NCBI GenBank assembly: GCA_963920705.1
Contig: OY987237.1
Location: forward strand, 13,174,601 to 13,238,600
From: Odiellus spinosus
Taxonomy: Eukaryota; Arthropoda; Arachnida; Opiliones; Phalangiidae
Direction of reading: 5' to 3'
Length of the DNA stretch: 64,000 bases
In this document: in pieces, positions 1 through 11,902 of the stretch
Layout: every line of letters begins with the position of its first letter
Numbering within the stretch: position 1 is the first letter of the stretch
Translations under genes and position numbers: made by a program
The notes under the pieces: model-generated
Told to the model about the DNA's origin: nothing
Databases searched by the model: none
Seen by the model: the letters and a program-made list of their open reading frames with translations, nothing else

Positions 1-14
1 CGCGTACGAAATAC

Positions 15-1480
15 GCTAGGGGGCGTTTAATATCATTTTATTGAACATATATAAACTATAGAGATACATTTCCATTTTATAACAAATGAATTTCCCGATA
101 CAGGTTTTTCAAATTTGGAAATTTTATCACGGTAGTATAAATAAAGTAATAACCTAATATAGAGTTCTAAATCGGTAATTATAAGGCGTTAAATTACCTG
201 GGTAATGGTTAATTACAGTTTGATTAGATCTGGTGAAATTACCAATTAATGATAATTTATAATTAAAAGGTTTTTTGGTTTAAAATTGATTCCATTATTA
301 AAATATGTCAAATATTGTTTTAATTCGTCTAAGGGTCTATCCGCGATTTTTAAAGCCCCTTTAAAGTCACCTTCTTTTCTAGATTAGCAGACAGCGTTGA
401 CCATAATAAATTGTACAGTCGAAGCTAGGCTCTGCGCGTTAAAGGGAGAATGCAACCTAACAACAAGTGATTTTTTTTATCGATTCCTTGTTGTTTAAAT
501 CCACCAGTGAACAAATATTAAACTAGAAATAAATTTAAAACTTACCCAGAAAATAGGCTTAGTGGGATTCATGGAGATCCTGATTTCCTCGCGTATAAGG
601 TCCAGCGACCAATCGAACGCGATTGTAAGTCTAGCGGAGATTTCGCGTGAACGACGGGCCTTCGCTCATTGGTCGCTAGACCTTATACGGAGGCAATTCA
701 GCTGATCTCCATGAATCCCGCTAAGCCTATTTTCCAGGTAAGTTTTAAATTTATTTCTATTTTTGTAAACTTAGGCCTATTTAAACAATATGGAATCGAT
801 CGGTGCATTCTCCCTTTAATTAAGAGTATTTTAAAGGGGAAAATTGTAGAGCAGATTTCTTATGGTAATTCAAGTCTCAAACACTTTACACTATCAATGC
901 ATACTCAAAAGGTCAAGGGTATCATGATTGTAGGTTTTTAGTCAGAAATAAGAATTTTGAAGCGTTTGAAATATGAAATTTAAAATTATAGTAATTCCAA
1001 CACAAATTATTTTTCGAATACCGGGGAATTTACCGTGATACGGTTAATTACCGAGTAATTTAGTAATTTCCAAATTTATTATAATTTTGGAACTCTACTC
1101 TAGGTGCACGCCGTGATAAAGTTTGAAACTTAGCAAACCAAATAAGTGATAATGTAACTCTAGAATAAATTATAACTCCAAAATTTAACACGGATAATTG
1201 TTTGCTAGTTCACTATTTGTATAGTATCTTTAAAGATAAAATAATTCCAAATTCCAATAACGTGGTGATAAATATTTATAGCTATGGCAATTAGCTTAGA
1301 TTTTATTGAAGTTTTGTTGAAAATAAGATTAATTAGTTTACAACTAATAAAGATTAGAAGTTTTAATTACGAGACACGTTTTATCAACGTCTTTAGTGTA
1401 CCTTTAACAAAGCTTATCAAGTATCAAGTGACAAAAACGTCTGCCACTTAATTCAATAAAAGTAAACAACGCCCCCTAGC
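15..1480. mobile_element. Long-TIR non-autonomous element with nested T4-A copy
   Basis: The ends are inverted copies of GCTAGGGGGCGTT followed by a TTTTATTGAA tract (15-27 and 1468-1480). Sub-terminal stretches are also inverted copies of each other, such as the TAGAGTTC/GAACTCTA segments near 160 and 1090. No coding capacity is visible. A T4-A element is nested inside at 439-819. A diverged fragment of the same interior appears near 57790-57905. The target duplication is unclear because the left end is close to the window edge. Confidence 0.55.
439..819. mobile_element. T4-A MITE, full copy
   Basis: TTAA flanks both ends. The TIR reads AGGGAGAATGCAACCTAA at the left, with GCATTCTCCCT at the right. 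An inner inverted repeat pairs the GGCTTAG..GATTCATGGAGATC segment with GATCTCCATGAATCCCGCTAAGCC. There is no ORF of note. A TTAA duplication is typical of piggyBac- or Kolobok-mobilised elements, but the superfamily is not proven here. Confidence 0.8.
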
Positions 1481-2970
1481 TTTAATACTATCAGCAAAGG
1501 TTCGGGTAAATGTACAGGCAGATTCTGATTCGAGACACTCTAGCGGCCGCTGACCATGTAAATAGTGTACGCAGGTAGCGCCACTCTTTGGAGATAGTCC
1601 TTTTAAAGGCCCTATCTGCTCTGAAATTTGCCCCTGTAAAATGCTCTTCCCTTTTTCACATAGCCTAGCTTTGACTGAACAATTTGGTTGTCTGCTAAGC
1701 TAGAAAAGAAGGCGACATTAAAGGGGATTTCAAAATCACAGATAAATCCCTATAATAATTACCAGCCTTACTTCGAATTTTTCAATACCCAAGAATCTTA
1801 ATGACATCTTTTAACTAGGACACAACGGGAGCGTATCTTTTTGTCTGATAATAGGCCTTTCTCTAAAATAATCTTGGAAACGGATAAAATAGCCGTTTAA
1901 AAGCACCCGTTTGTATTGAAGATGTAGCGTTTTTTCAAGGTTGGTTCAAAGTATAGGATTTTCTATACTTTTTCCAGCCTTGAAACTAACAAAAAGAGCC
2001 GTTAAATAGAACCTGTTTCTACGGAAGATGTTGCCTTTTTCAAGGCTGGGACGTAATCAGAATTTATATTATCATATATTGTTGTTTCCAATTTCTTCTC
2101 GTAGCTATTCTTTGATCTTCGATAGAAATAAGATTAGTAACTCCACTCCCAAATAAACTTTACTTAAGTTTGGATTTGATGATAAGATTAGGTTGAACTT
2201 TAAATAAAAATTTATCATGTTGAAATATTTTCATTATTCCCCCTTGGTTATTTATTACCATACGACATTGATTGCTTAAAGTGACCCTGTCACCAATTAT
2301 TGCTAATTTATCGAGTTTAAAATGATCGACAAAGATGGCTTAAGAATAGTTAAATCGGCGCTAGGGTGATACCAGAAGCGCATCTCGCCGATAAAGAGGA
2401 ATAAGTGCGCGACTTTGTTCATAGGATTAGGTAGGACTAATTTAATTATACAACAAATTAGGCAGCGAATGTAATGTTTAATGATAGTAATCGTAATCAC
2501 ATAGTATTTAAAAGAGACCTTAATCTACGCTTAAGCTTACTTATCTCCAACAGAAGCCGCCCTATCGTATGGTTTCTTAAGATTCTATAATTCACGCTGA
2601 GGTTTAGGGACAAAAAGCGATGCCAGTTGGGCGGTTTTCAAGCCCAATTGGGCGACTTTCAATGTTCATTCACGAGAAAAAATTTGTTGGGCTGTTTTTG
2701 GGCTAGAACCATCAAATAGCAACCGAAAAGGCTTATTATTGGGTATTTTAACGCGGGAGATGGGAGGGACAAGTTGAAAGTTGAACTTCAACTTGTAGGA
2801 GATTTGGATCAAATTTGCATACTAAAGAAATTGATTTCGCTATTTCAGGAGCAATTTTTAAAATTATAAGGCGATTTTCATTCTCCCTTTGAAGGTTTTT
2901 ATTTAGTACACAGGCCCTAAAAGCGAGGTTCGTAAACTTAATAGCCCTCTAAGAGAAGATTTTTACTTAC
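1481..2970. other. Intergenic, no gene assigned
   Basis: AT-rich sequence. Two similar segments near 1905-1945 and 2005-2050 share a GAAGATGT..TTTTTCAAGG core. A 1610-1650 segment (TATCTGCTCT..ATTTGCCCCT) is also found near 5045-5075, so some of this is old repeat. A short open stretch on the minus strand at 2303-2450 looks protein-like but cannot be tied to a gene. Confidence 0.4.
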
Positions 2971-3072
2971 GTTATTTAGACAAGATAAAAATAATAAAAT
3001 GAAACTGAAAAATAAAGTTAACGACGTCATTATCGTCGCTGTGGCTAATGATATTTGATCATATTTTATTAC
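2971..3072 (-). CDS. Possible single exon encoding a membrane segment
   Basis: On the minus strand a strong acceptor (TTTTTTCAG) is followed by 34 open codons and a good donor (AAC|GTAAGT). The translation starts VIKYDQISLATATIM and continues into a hydrophobic run, SLTLFFSFILLFLSC, long enough to span a membrane. I could not find neighbouring exons with compatible phase, and I do not recognise the protein. It may be a fragment of a multi-pass membrane protein gene or a chance match. Confidence 0.2.
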
Positions 3073-3418
3073 CTGAAAAAATTGTTCATTGAATTTAAGA
3101 TTACAAAATAAATGAAGATAAGAAAGACGTTCGAAAAAACCCAACAGATGCTTGAAAAAGTTTATCAAATATTCTAAGGATTGGATTTTCCAACAAAAAG
3201 GTTTCAAACACAGATACCAGAGGCCACAATGACAAAAGCCAGTAAAAATTTATACCGGTTTTTAGCACCTACATAAAAACACCTACAAGATATATTATCA
3301 TAAGATAATTCCTAGCTCCGTATAAGTGAAAGTCGAATTCAAAATATATACCCAACAATTTAACGACGAATATTTAATAACTTCATTAAAAAGACACTTC
3401 TATCAGAGACGCGTAAGC

Positions 3419-3686
3419 AACGTTCACACTACCGTTTCCCAATCGATTTTAATCCATAAAATTAAACCGATATTTAAATCGTTCGGAATCGTTTTTAACC
3501 TCGCCATTCGCCTATCATTTTCGTAAATCGATTTATTATAGTTTCTTCTGTAGGTTGTTGAAGCCGAATCGATTTGAAACTGGGTCCCGAAGCAGTTTAA
3601 ACAAATCGATTCGAGAAAAGCGGTTTTCCCTGTCACACGACTGCAAAAATACGTTTTAAATCGACTCAAATGCCTAGGATGAACAC
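3419..3686. mobile_element. Family F TIR element, copy 1
   Basis: The left end reads CGTTCACACTA and the right end GGATGAACACGCG. The interior has AATCGATTT motifs and the TAGGTTGTTGAAGCCGAATC segment shared with copies near 3796, 34986 and 40005. No coding capacity is visible. Confidence 0.55.
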
Positions 3687-3795
3687 GCGATATTGGCTAT
3701 GGCGTGCGATATATTTGGCTCGTGTCATCTGACCGTGACGTCATTAGGAGACTTTAATAGCAACAAATCGGCGCCGAATAGATTTTCACTATAGC

Positions 3796-4367
3796 TACGT
3801 CACACTTGTATTTCTTAATCGATTTGAAAAGGTACAATAAAACCAATATTCAAATCGCCAGGAATTGTTTTAAGCGTCACGTGTTCACGCTTTATCTTTA
3901 TAAATCGATTTATTATAGCTTCATCTATCGGTTGTCGAAACCGAATCGGTAAGAAACTGGTTATCGAAGCAGTTTCGAGAAATCGAATCGATTCGAGAAA
4001 AGACAGTTTCCCTTTCACACGACTCTAGCCAAGGAGGATCAGAGAAGGAGAGGAAATGTGGGGACGGCGCGGTTCCTACTGCGTCGGCCTAAACTCCCAC
4101 TCTGGGAGAACGGGGGTAGAGACGTTTCGTGGTAAAATGTTGTCGCGTGGGTAAAACGAATCCTTTATGAGACGCGCTAGCTAGCGACCACGTGACAACA
4201 GTTTACCTCGAGAATTTCCTATCCCCCTTTCCACCCGAGTGGGAGGTTGGCTCTTCTCTCTCTAACTCAACGCAGCCCCACATTTCCTCTCCTTCGCTGA
4301 TCCTCCTTGCTCTAGCGAAACCTTTTAGAAATGTTTAAATCGATTCCAATACCTAGTGTGAACGCGG
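3796..4367. mobile_element. Family F TIR element, copy 2, split by D7-E
   Basis: This copy has the same sequence as copy 1 (AATCGATTTGAAA, TCGGTTGTCGAAACCGAATCG and a terminal CCTAGTGTGAACGCGGC). It is interrupted at 4030-4309 by a D7-E element with a clean 7-bp duplication, so family F is older than that insertion. Confidence 0.6.
4030..4309. mobile_element. D7-E MITE, copy 1 (7-bp TSD CTCTAGC)
   Basis: The termini are CAAGGAGGATCAG and CTGATCCTCCTTG. The flanks CTCTAGC (4023-4029) and CTCTAGC (4310-4316) are identical. The interior carries inverted segments such as AACTCCCACTCTGGGAGAAC and the GAGTGGGAGGTTGG side. It is 280 bp long with no ORF. Confidence 0.85.
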
Positions 4368-4736
4368 CTAATTAAATTAAGCCTAATACGACAATTATGA
4401 GATGTCTAAAAGTAAGTGTAATAAATAGGGCTTATAATAGCTGGAGTATTTGTATTTTTTCTTCTATATATATATATAAATCCAAAATACAAAGAAAATA
4501 AAGTTGTTTTTTCAATAATTTTCAATATAATGTAAAAAATAATAAAAAATTAAAAACTTAAATATAACGTTTGATATAAAATAATTATAAATTAATCCAA
4601 AAACAATGGGTGTTGATTTCATCATTAAGTTGACGTTTTTATTGCTAATTAAAACGCTCAAAAGGATAAGATTTTAATCATATTTAATTAAAAAAAAATT
4701 GAGCTTGGTCAAAATTGAATTACGTTTTATTACAGG
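4368..4736. other. AT-rich spacer
   Basis: Very AT-rich sequence with a TATATATATA run near 4467. No gene, RNA or recognisable repeat is seen. Confidence 0.4.
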
Positions 4737-5342
4737 CAGAAGCCGATAAAATCTTTCTTTGAAGTCTATTAATCTGTTCCATAGAGCACTCCAATCTGCG
4801 ATGGGTAAACTTTTACTTGCTCAGAGCCTCGGAAGAGGCCTAGTTCATACTCCCTCTCTATGAAAAATTTAAATTTCTTTTCGGGGAGGGGCTTTAACAT
4901 ATATATGATGTTTATATTTCCAGCCAATCCTGTAGGTAAGAAGGGTCCCAAGCCCTAGAGTTCCCACGCGTAGCCCTTGTTTCCATACTCTCAAGGACAA
5001 ACTAACTACAGAGGATCCCACTGGTTTCAGCCCCATTAAAGGTCATATCTGCTCTACAATTTGCCCCTTTAAATTTTCATCCTTTACGCATACAGTAATG
5101 AGTTACGCGTGAGTAATGAACACTGCTTATCCAACCAACTCAGGTTCTTAGGAAAACACCTTTTGGAAAAACGTTTCGGGGGAATCAAAATGGAATGAAC
5201 TTTACTGCCCCTGGCCAAGGATCTCCACACAGAATTTTTTTTCCCTATAGGGCTACTTTTTGGGGCGAAACTTACGCAATCAGACATGGATAAATAAGGC
5301 CCCAGAATAATAGACTTCAAAGTCGGGTTTCATTGGCTTCTG
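4737..5342. mobile_element. Diverged D7-B-related element
   Basis: The ends (CAGAAGCCGATAAAATC and GGGTTTCATTGGCTTCTG) match the D7-B family. The element is about 600 bp instead of 337 and the interior has diverged, so it is an older or longer relative. No flanking duplication is clear. Confidence 0.6.
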
Positions 5343-6723
5343 ATACCAGATGAGGTAAAATACTGACTTTTTTTATAAACATTTCTAAATATTTGAGCCA
5401 CTGGTTAATTTATTTTTATAAATCACAATATTTTCAATTATTTTGGGGTGGTTTTCAACATTTAATGATAAGTATTAAGTAGATTTTGGGAAATTTAGTT
5501 CATTAGTTGATTGTTAGCAACTTTGTTAAGAAATTCAAACATTACGTGTCTATATTGTAGCTGATAGCGTTTGGTCTAAAATTTCATTATAAATAAGAAT
5601 TATTCCAATTAAACTATGTCTAAAATACGTGTACTATGAAATATTTTTCATTTATTTTACAACCCATTAGATTTTTTACTCTACAAATATGCAAATAATA
5701 ACGATTACAAATTTGGCCCAAAAATTGACTAAATTATTCAAAAATAAATGAAATTGATCCACCCCTTGTAACCAAATTTTTGGCCTAAGATTTATTATTT
5801 TTTGCGTAAAAATGGGCCAAATTTGAGAGAATTATACGTAAATTACCTAAATTCTTGAAAATGAGCTTCTAATCTAGTGGGTTAGGCCTAAAATGACCAT
5901 ATAACTGAGTTTTGGCTTAATAGTTTTTGGTTTAGGCCTAAAAATATATAAAATTGATCTATAACTAAGGTTTTTGGCATAAAAATATAACAAAATGTAA
6001 GAAATCCCCAAGAGATTAAACATAACACTAAATTAATTTAGATTTAGGCCTAATGGTTATTATTTTAGGTATAAAATAGACCAAATACCGTAAAATTTTA
6101 ACGAACTGATCCAATCCCCATGAGATTAAGATTTTTTTGGCCTAATAGGCATTAGTTTAGGCCTAAAATATACGAAATTGAACTACACACCCCTTGTAAC
6201 TGAGTTTCTTAGCATAAAAACAGACCCAAAGATCTTAGGTCTCAAAATAGTTAGTTTAGACCTAAAAATTGACCAAAATATGGTAAAACTAGATAGAATT
6301 GACCGAATTTCTTTTAGAGATAGTTTAAAATAAATAATTTTAGGCCTAAAATAGATCAAATTACTCAAAATAACAATTGATATTACCCCAATTATTTCGA
6401 TATTTTTTACCCCAAATACAATTAAAACGGTAATTTAATTAATAGACTTAAATTAAAATATGCGTAGGTGATTTAAATACGTTGTTGACCTAAAAATGTA
6501 CCTAATAACTATGGAAGCAAATTTAATTGATCCTAAGCTTGGCCATGTTTCCCTCGTTAAAATTATCAAGTCTTACGACTAAAAGAGATCTTAGAATTCT
6601 TCAGGAGCTGTTAAGATATTCTTAAGACATTAAGGGTCATTTAGTAAAATTTTGATTGTAGGTTTGGCAAATTTTTCCTCGATAAAATTATAATGATGGT
6701 AAATTATTAAATGAAAGTTAACT
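5343..6723. other. Intergenic with degenerate AGGCCTAAAATA repeats
   Basis: Between about 5750 and 6370 the motif TAGGCCTAAAATA and the phrase CCCTTGTAACTGAG recur with much decay. This suggests an old tandem or inverted repeat of roughly 120 bp. No gene is seen. Confidence 0.4.
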
Positions 6724-8253
6724 TTAAACGGTGGCGTCGCTATCTACGTTATGTTTTTTATAAAATTCGTCTAAAATCCTTAATACGTTATCCAAACTCT
6801 CGGTCTCGGATTTCCCATCGTCCCCTATCTTTTGAATAATTTCTTCTTCGGTGCCACTTTTGACAGGTGCCAATGCGTCGATGAATGACGCTCGACTGGG
6901 CATCGCTCGGACAATCACCTTTAAGATATACCGAGAAAATAAACCCAAGATATTTGCTCGATTTTAAAACTTTTCTATGAATTATCAAATTATCCGTAAC
7001 ACTGTCCAACTATTGGGATATTGTCAAACTATCGGGGAAATACATCTAATAATCCGGGAAATATGCCAAATTATTTGGGAAATAAGTCAAATAATGGTAA
7101 ATAATTGCCAACTTATCCCGGAAATTGCCAAATTATCCCCAAAATTCAACCAATTTTTTTTCAAAACTCTACAATTTCAAACGAAATTCTTCAATTTTAA
7201 ACAAAACTCCCCAATTTTCCATAAAATTCACTAATTTTAAATTAAATTACTTCCCAAATATTTCCCGCTTAGAATTTCTCTTAATTTTTTTCAAATCTCT
7301 CTGAATTCCATAATAAAATCAGAAAAACTACATACGGTAAAAATTCCTCTAACGATCCAACCATGGTATGGTTTTAGAGTTTCTGTGTAGGCGGTGTTAG
7401 CGCAACTACACAGATCGTGACTACTTTTCATGAATTCTTTCAGAAAAACATTGATGAAATTCAACGCCCTTCGATACAAAACAATCCAGATTCAATCAAA
7501 GTCATTGAAATTTAAAATGAAGGTTAAAAAAGGCCAAAAAGAGGGCTACCTTTTCAACCACAAGAGCGCGTCAGTAGCGTCAACCTCTTTAGGTTCGTCC
7601 TTATGTTCAATTTCGTACAAGACTATATCTTGAAGAGTCGGGAACTTTGAAACGTCACTCGTATATTTTTTATTAATTTTCTAGTTGGGGAAATTACGAG
7701 ATCTTAATTTTTAAAGATTTCCAGACGAATTAAGAGCTTAAGTAAAAATTATTTACGTTTATATTGCCTTGAATATCTTTGTTTACGGGTGAAAATAGAG
7801 TCGGACCCAACAAATCTATTGATTTTCAATAAAATTACTCATTTCGAGACTTTGTAAAGGTTTAGGGATTATCGCTACTATCAAAATATCTAGAGGGATT
7901 GAATCAGTGAAAAAAACTAACCAAAAATGGGTACAATGCTACGACATGCATTCAGAAATGGTTCCACAGGGATTTTCTCATCATCCACTAGTACTATGTC
8001 AGAAAATCTAGAATATTTATACGTTTTGACGTATTAAAATCATTTCAAAGTTTGAAAATAATTGAATTTACCACACTTTCCTAATTTATTTTAGATAAAT
8101 ATAATTAAATATGACGTACTTATGAGTCATTTGAGAGAAGAAAGTGGAGATTACAGTGGGTACTTCTTTAACACTAGCCTGCGTTGAATTTTCAACGCTA
8201 TTTTCTTCGGGTTTTTGAACCACATCGGGTAACGCTGCTTGATCGCTCGACAT
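6724..8253 (-). CDS. Glycolipid transfer protein (GLTP) domain protein, PLEKHA8/FAPP2-like, 6 exons, 245 aa
   Basis: GLTP-fold proteins move glycosphingolipids between membranes in the cytosol. The minus-strand exons are 8120-8253, 7922-8007, 7757-7815, 7550-7680, 7336-7468 and 6724-6918. All junctions are GT..AG and all phases join (738 nt). The ATG at 8253 follows an in-frame TGA 12 nt upstream. The sugar-headgroup signature is intact: D87, N91 and K94 in KDIQGNINK (spacing as D48/N52/K55 of human GLTP), W134 in ALLWLKR and H172 in YHGWIVRGIF. The start of the domain (TVISTFFSQMTHKFSDI) and the C-terminus (FYKKHNVDSDATV) resemble PLEKHA8 more than GLTP itself. The N-terminal 30 residues are acidic and probably disordered. 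No PH domain exons were found upstream, so this is probably a stand-alone GLTP-domain protein. Intron sizes are 112, 106, 76, 81 and 417 bp. The exon 4 donor (GTAGCC) is weak. Confidence 0.9.
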
Positions 8254-8672
8254 TCCTTTGGTTCAAAATTATTATTTAGTCGTTAAAATTTATCATAAAA
8301 ATGGTATTTAAACTAATTAGTAAAGTCAACATCCACCAGACCGCCGGTATTAATCCTATCTATAATCTAAACAAGCCTTGGTTAAATTTTGCAGATACTA
8401 CTGTGTTTTCCTAACAATTCTAAAGCCTCATTCCCTTTGAACAAGCTTTATACGTAAAAATATGCTTATTAATCATTTAAGCAAGGTTTGAAATATAATA
8501 ATTACCAAAATTTTGAAGAAAAGTTGATTTTCTAGGGCCCCAAAATTAAGGTTGGCGTTGGCCTAATCTTAGAAGTTTTAGCACTTTGCAGACGATTTTT
8601 TCTAAAGTCACGTGACATGATTAGAGAAAATTCAAACTTCAAACACGAAGATTTTTTTCACATTAGACATAA
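8254..8672. other. Upstream region of the GLTP-domain gene
   Basis: AT-rich sequence that probably holds the promoter of the minus-strand GLTP-domain gene. No TATA box or known site is convincing. A 37-codon plus-strand ORF (8301-8414) is too weak to call. Confidence 0.4.
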
Positions 8673-8998
8673 CAGGATTGCCACAGTTTTTTCAGATTCA
8701 AATTCCCTGACTTTTCCAGGTTTTCCCTGACCTTTTCCAACTATGTTCCCTGACTGTTTCGGCTAATACTACACAATTTTTAAGCTTTTATTTTCTATAT
8801 AATCGCGTTAGCCAAACTTTTCGCACGCGTATCTTTGTTCTAATCTACACAAATGACACGGTCAGCTTCGAATCTTTTCCGCGGATAATGATTGCAATTT
8901 CCTGGCTTCTCGAAAGATCTTTAAATTCCCCGAGTTTTTTGGCTCATTTTCAAATTCCCTGACTTTTCCCTGTTTTCCCCGACCTATGACAACTCGAG
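8673..8998. mobile_element. Family H hAT-like MITE, inverted copy
   Basis: The left end is CAGGATTGCCACAGTTTTTTC. Internal TTCCCTGACTTTTCC repeats follow, and the right end is degraded (CTATGACAACTCGAG). It matches the copies at 23562 and 61254 in inverted orientation. CAGGG-type ends suggest hAT, but no transposase is present. Confidence 0.6.
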
Positions 8999-9040
8999 TA
9001 TTGATTATCCTTATCCTGTAATAATTAAGGAATTATTTGG

Positions 9041-11118
9041 AGTATTTGGTTGATTTTAACCGGGTTTTTTCTCGTTAAAAGACATTTAAACGATATAATT
9101 ATAATTTACGTAACTAATTACGACCAAAAACCGCGTCAGAATCAACCAAATATTGAAAATTATACCTTATCCGCCCCCTATGGGATTTTACATGGCGAAT
9201 CTGGATTTTAAATATTTTATTTTGACAAAACTGATTAACGGATTGGGCTCAACTCGCTTTAATGGAAATAGGACCCCAAAAGCTACCAATAACCACCAAA
9301 AAAAGTTCCAGATTCGAAACTTTATTTTTGACATTTTGGAAATCCGCGAAAATTTCAAAACTTCATTTTCCCTTTTTTCGGTTTTTCGAAAATCAGCAAA
9401 AATAAAGTTTCGAATCTGGAACTTTTTTTGGTGGATTTCGGTTCATTTCGGGGTCCTATTTCCATTAAAGCGAGTTGAGACCGATCCGTTAATCCGTTTT
9501 GTCAAAAAAAAAATATTTAAAATCCAGATTAGCCATGCTTAATCTCCATAGGGCGCCAATAATATATTATTTTGAGTATTTGGTTGATTTTAACCGGGTT
9601 TTTTCTCGTTAAAAGACATTTAAACGATGTAATTATAATTTACGTAACTAATTACGACCAAAAACCGCGTCAGAATCAACCAAATACTGAAAATTATACC
9701 TTATCCGCCCCCTATGGGATTTTACATGGCGAATCTGGATTTTAAATATTTTATTTTGACAAAACTGATTAACGGATTGGGCTCAACTCGCTTTAATGGA
9801 AATAGGACCCCAAAAGCCACCGATAACCACCAAAAAAAGTTCCAGATTCGAAACTTTATTTTTGACATTTTGGAAATCCGCGAAAATTTCAAAACTTCAT
9901 TTTCCCTTTTTCGGTTTTTCGAAAATGAGCAAAAATAAAGTTTCGAATCTGGAACTTTTTTTGGTGAATTTCGGTTCATTTCGGGGTCCTATTTCCATTA
10001 AAGCGAGTTGAGACCGATCCGTTAATCCGTTTTGTCAAAAAAAAATATTTAAAATCCAGATTAGCCATGCTTAATCTCCATAGGGCGCAAATAATATATT
10101 ATTTTGAGTATTTGGTTGATTTTAACCTGGTTTTTTCTCGTTAAAAGACATTTAAACGATGTAATTATAATTTACGTAACTAATTACGACCAAAAACCGC
10201 GTCAGAATCAACCAAATATTGAAAATTATACCTTATCCGCCCCCTATGGGATTTTACATGGCGAATCTGGATTTTAAATATTTTATTTTGACAAAACTGA
10301 TTAACGGATTGGGCTCAACTCGCTTTAATGGAAATAGGACCCCAAAAGCCACCAATAATCACCAAAAAAAGTTCCAGATTCGAAACTTTATTTTTGACAT
10401 TTTGGAAATCCGCGAAAATTTCAAAACTTCATTTTCCCTTTTTCGGTTTTTCGAAAATGAGCAAAAATAAAGTTTCGAATCTGGACCTTTTTTTGGTGGA
10501 TTTCGGTTCATTTCGGGGTCCTAATTCCATTAAAGCGAGTTGAGACCGATCCGTTAATCCGTTTTGTCAAAAAAAAAAATATTTAAAATCCAGATTAGCC
10601 ATGCTTAATCTCCATAGGGCGCCAATAATATATTATTTTGAGTATTTGGTTGATTTTAACCGGGTTTTTTCTCGTTAAAAGACATTTAAACGATGTAATT
10701 ATAATTTACGTAACTAATTACGACCAAAAACCGCGTCAGAATCAACCAAATATTGAAAATTATACCTTATCCGCCCCCTATGGGATTTTGTATGGCGAAT
10801 CTGGATTTTAAATATTTTATTTTGACAAAACTGATTAACGGATTGGGCTCAACTCGCTTTAATGGAAATAGGACCCCAAAAGCCACCAATAACCACCAAA
10901 AAAAGTTCCAGATTCGAAACTTTATTTTTGACATTTTGGAAATCCGCGAAAATTTCAAAACTTCATTTTCCCTTTTTCGGTTTTTCGAAAATGAGCAAAA
11001 ATAAAGTTTCGAATCTGGAACTTTTTTTGGTGGATTTCGGGGTCCTATTTCCATTAAAGCGAGTTGAGACCAATCCGTTCATTAGTTTTGTCAAAATAAA
11101 ATATTTAAAATCAGATTT
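9041..11118. repeat. Tandem array, about four 533-bp units with internal hairpins
   Basis: AGTATTTGGTTGATTTTAACC recurs at 9041, 9575, 10107 and 10641, giving periods of 534, 532 and 534 bp. Units are nearly identical. Each contains a long imperfect inverted repeat: one arm runs from AATCTGGATTTTAAATATT through CTTTAATGGAAATAGGACCCC to GTTCCAGATTCGAAAC, and the other arm is its reverse. Overlapping ORFs of about 70-130 codons appear on both strands in every unit. They are a by-product of this structure and are not supported as genes. The last unit is shorter at its right arm. Confidence 0.9.
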
Positions 11119-11269
11119 TACTGCGTGTAAGGGCACCGTCGGTTAAAAGCTTATTAACACTAGCATGCCTTTGACTCAGAATATTTGGTTTCTAAATAAT
11201 TCATACTGCACATATATCTCGACATGTTAAGCTGTGTTGCTTGAAATCAAATGTTACAATATAATAACG

Positions 11270-11440
11270 GATTTACCTCAAAGGGATTTCAAGAGACTTC
11301 AAAGGGATTTCAAGAGACTTCAAAGGGATTTCAAGAGACTTTAAAGGGATATCATAATTTATTGGGACTTCAAAGGATTTCAAAGACTTTTTTGGGTCTT
11401 CAAAGGATTTCAAAGATTTTTTTGGGTCTTCATTTCTGAC
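11270..11440. repeat. Short 21-bp and 30-bp tandem repeats
   Basis: CAAAGGGATTTCAAGAGACTT (21 bp) is repeated almost four times. It passes into two copies of a related unit of about 30 bp ending in TTTTTTGGGTCTT. The array is small and non-coding. Confidence 0.8.
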
Positions 11441-11902
11441 TTCCAAAATTTTGTACACCTGATTTCAAGAGTGGATAGCCCCTCGCTTTGCATAAATGTT
11501 TTCAAGGCTCTGATCTCGTAAAAAAATTTTACATATATTTATGGAAGTCTCCCTTCCCTGGTCTAACTGAATCCATACTATGAGATTCCACAATTTTATT
11601 TTTGGATAATATGAAAATTCCCTGACTTTTCCAGGTTTGTGGCAACCCTGCATAAGGTCCATTTACACGAGTTCAGCAGTTATATGATTTTGAACGTAAT
11701 CTATTTTAATCGACATTTAATTATTCCCAATTCCTAAATATAACACGAACACTTAAGTTAAATAATTTCTCTAATTAACAATTAAACGTTATAATAAAAA
11801 TTAATTGAAAAACAGTTTTTTTTAAAAAGTATATTGTTTAATTCTCTAAATAAAATGTTGAATAAATGGCGAGTTTAACACAATTTTTAAAAATTGACAA
11901 AA
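11441..11902. other. Intergenic region 3' of CDC6
   Basis: A short family H-like piece (ATTCCCTGACTTTTCCAGG, about 11608-11650) is present. On the minus strand an ATTAAA variant poly(A) signal lies at 11837-11842, about 60 bp after the CDC6 stop codon. No other feature is seen. Confidence 0.4.
11837..11842 (-). promoter_or_regulatory. Possible ATTAAA poly(A) signal of CDC6
   Basis: The minus strand reads ATTAAA about 60 nt after the CDC6 stop codon. No AATAAA is found nearer. This is a weak, common hexamer supported only by position. Confidence 0.3.

Noticed and set aside
8301-8414. 37-codon plus-strand ORF divergent from the GLTP-domain gene
   Set aside because: Only 47 bp separate the two ATGs, no splice or domain evidence exists, and such ORFs are expected by chance.
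9153-11146. Repeated ORFs of 70-130 codons beginning MKIIPYPPPMGF
   Set aside because: They occur at the same place in each 533-bp unit and overlap on both strands across a hairpin, so they are explained by the repeat.
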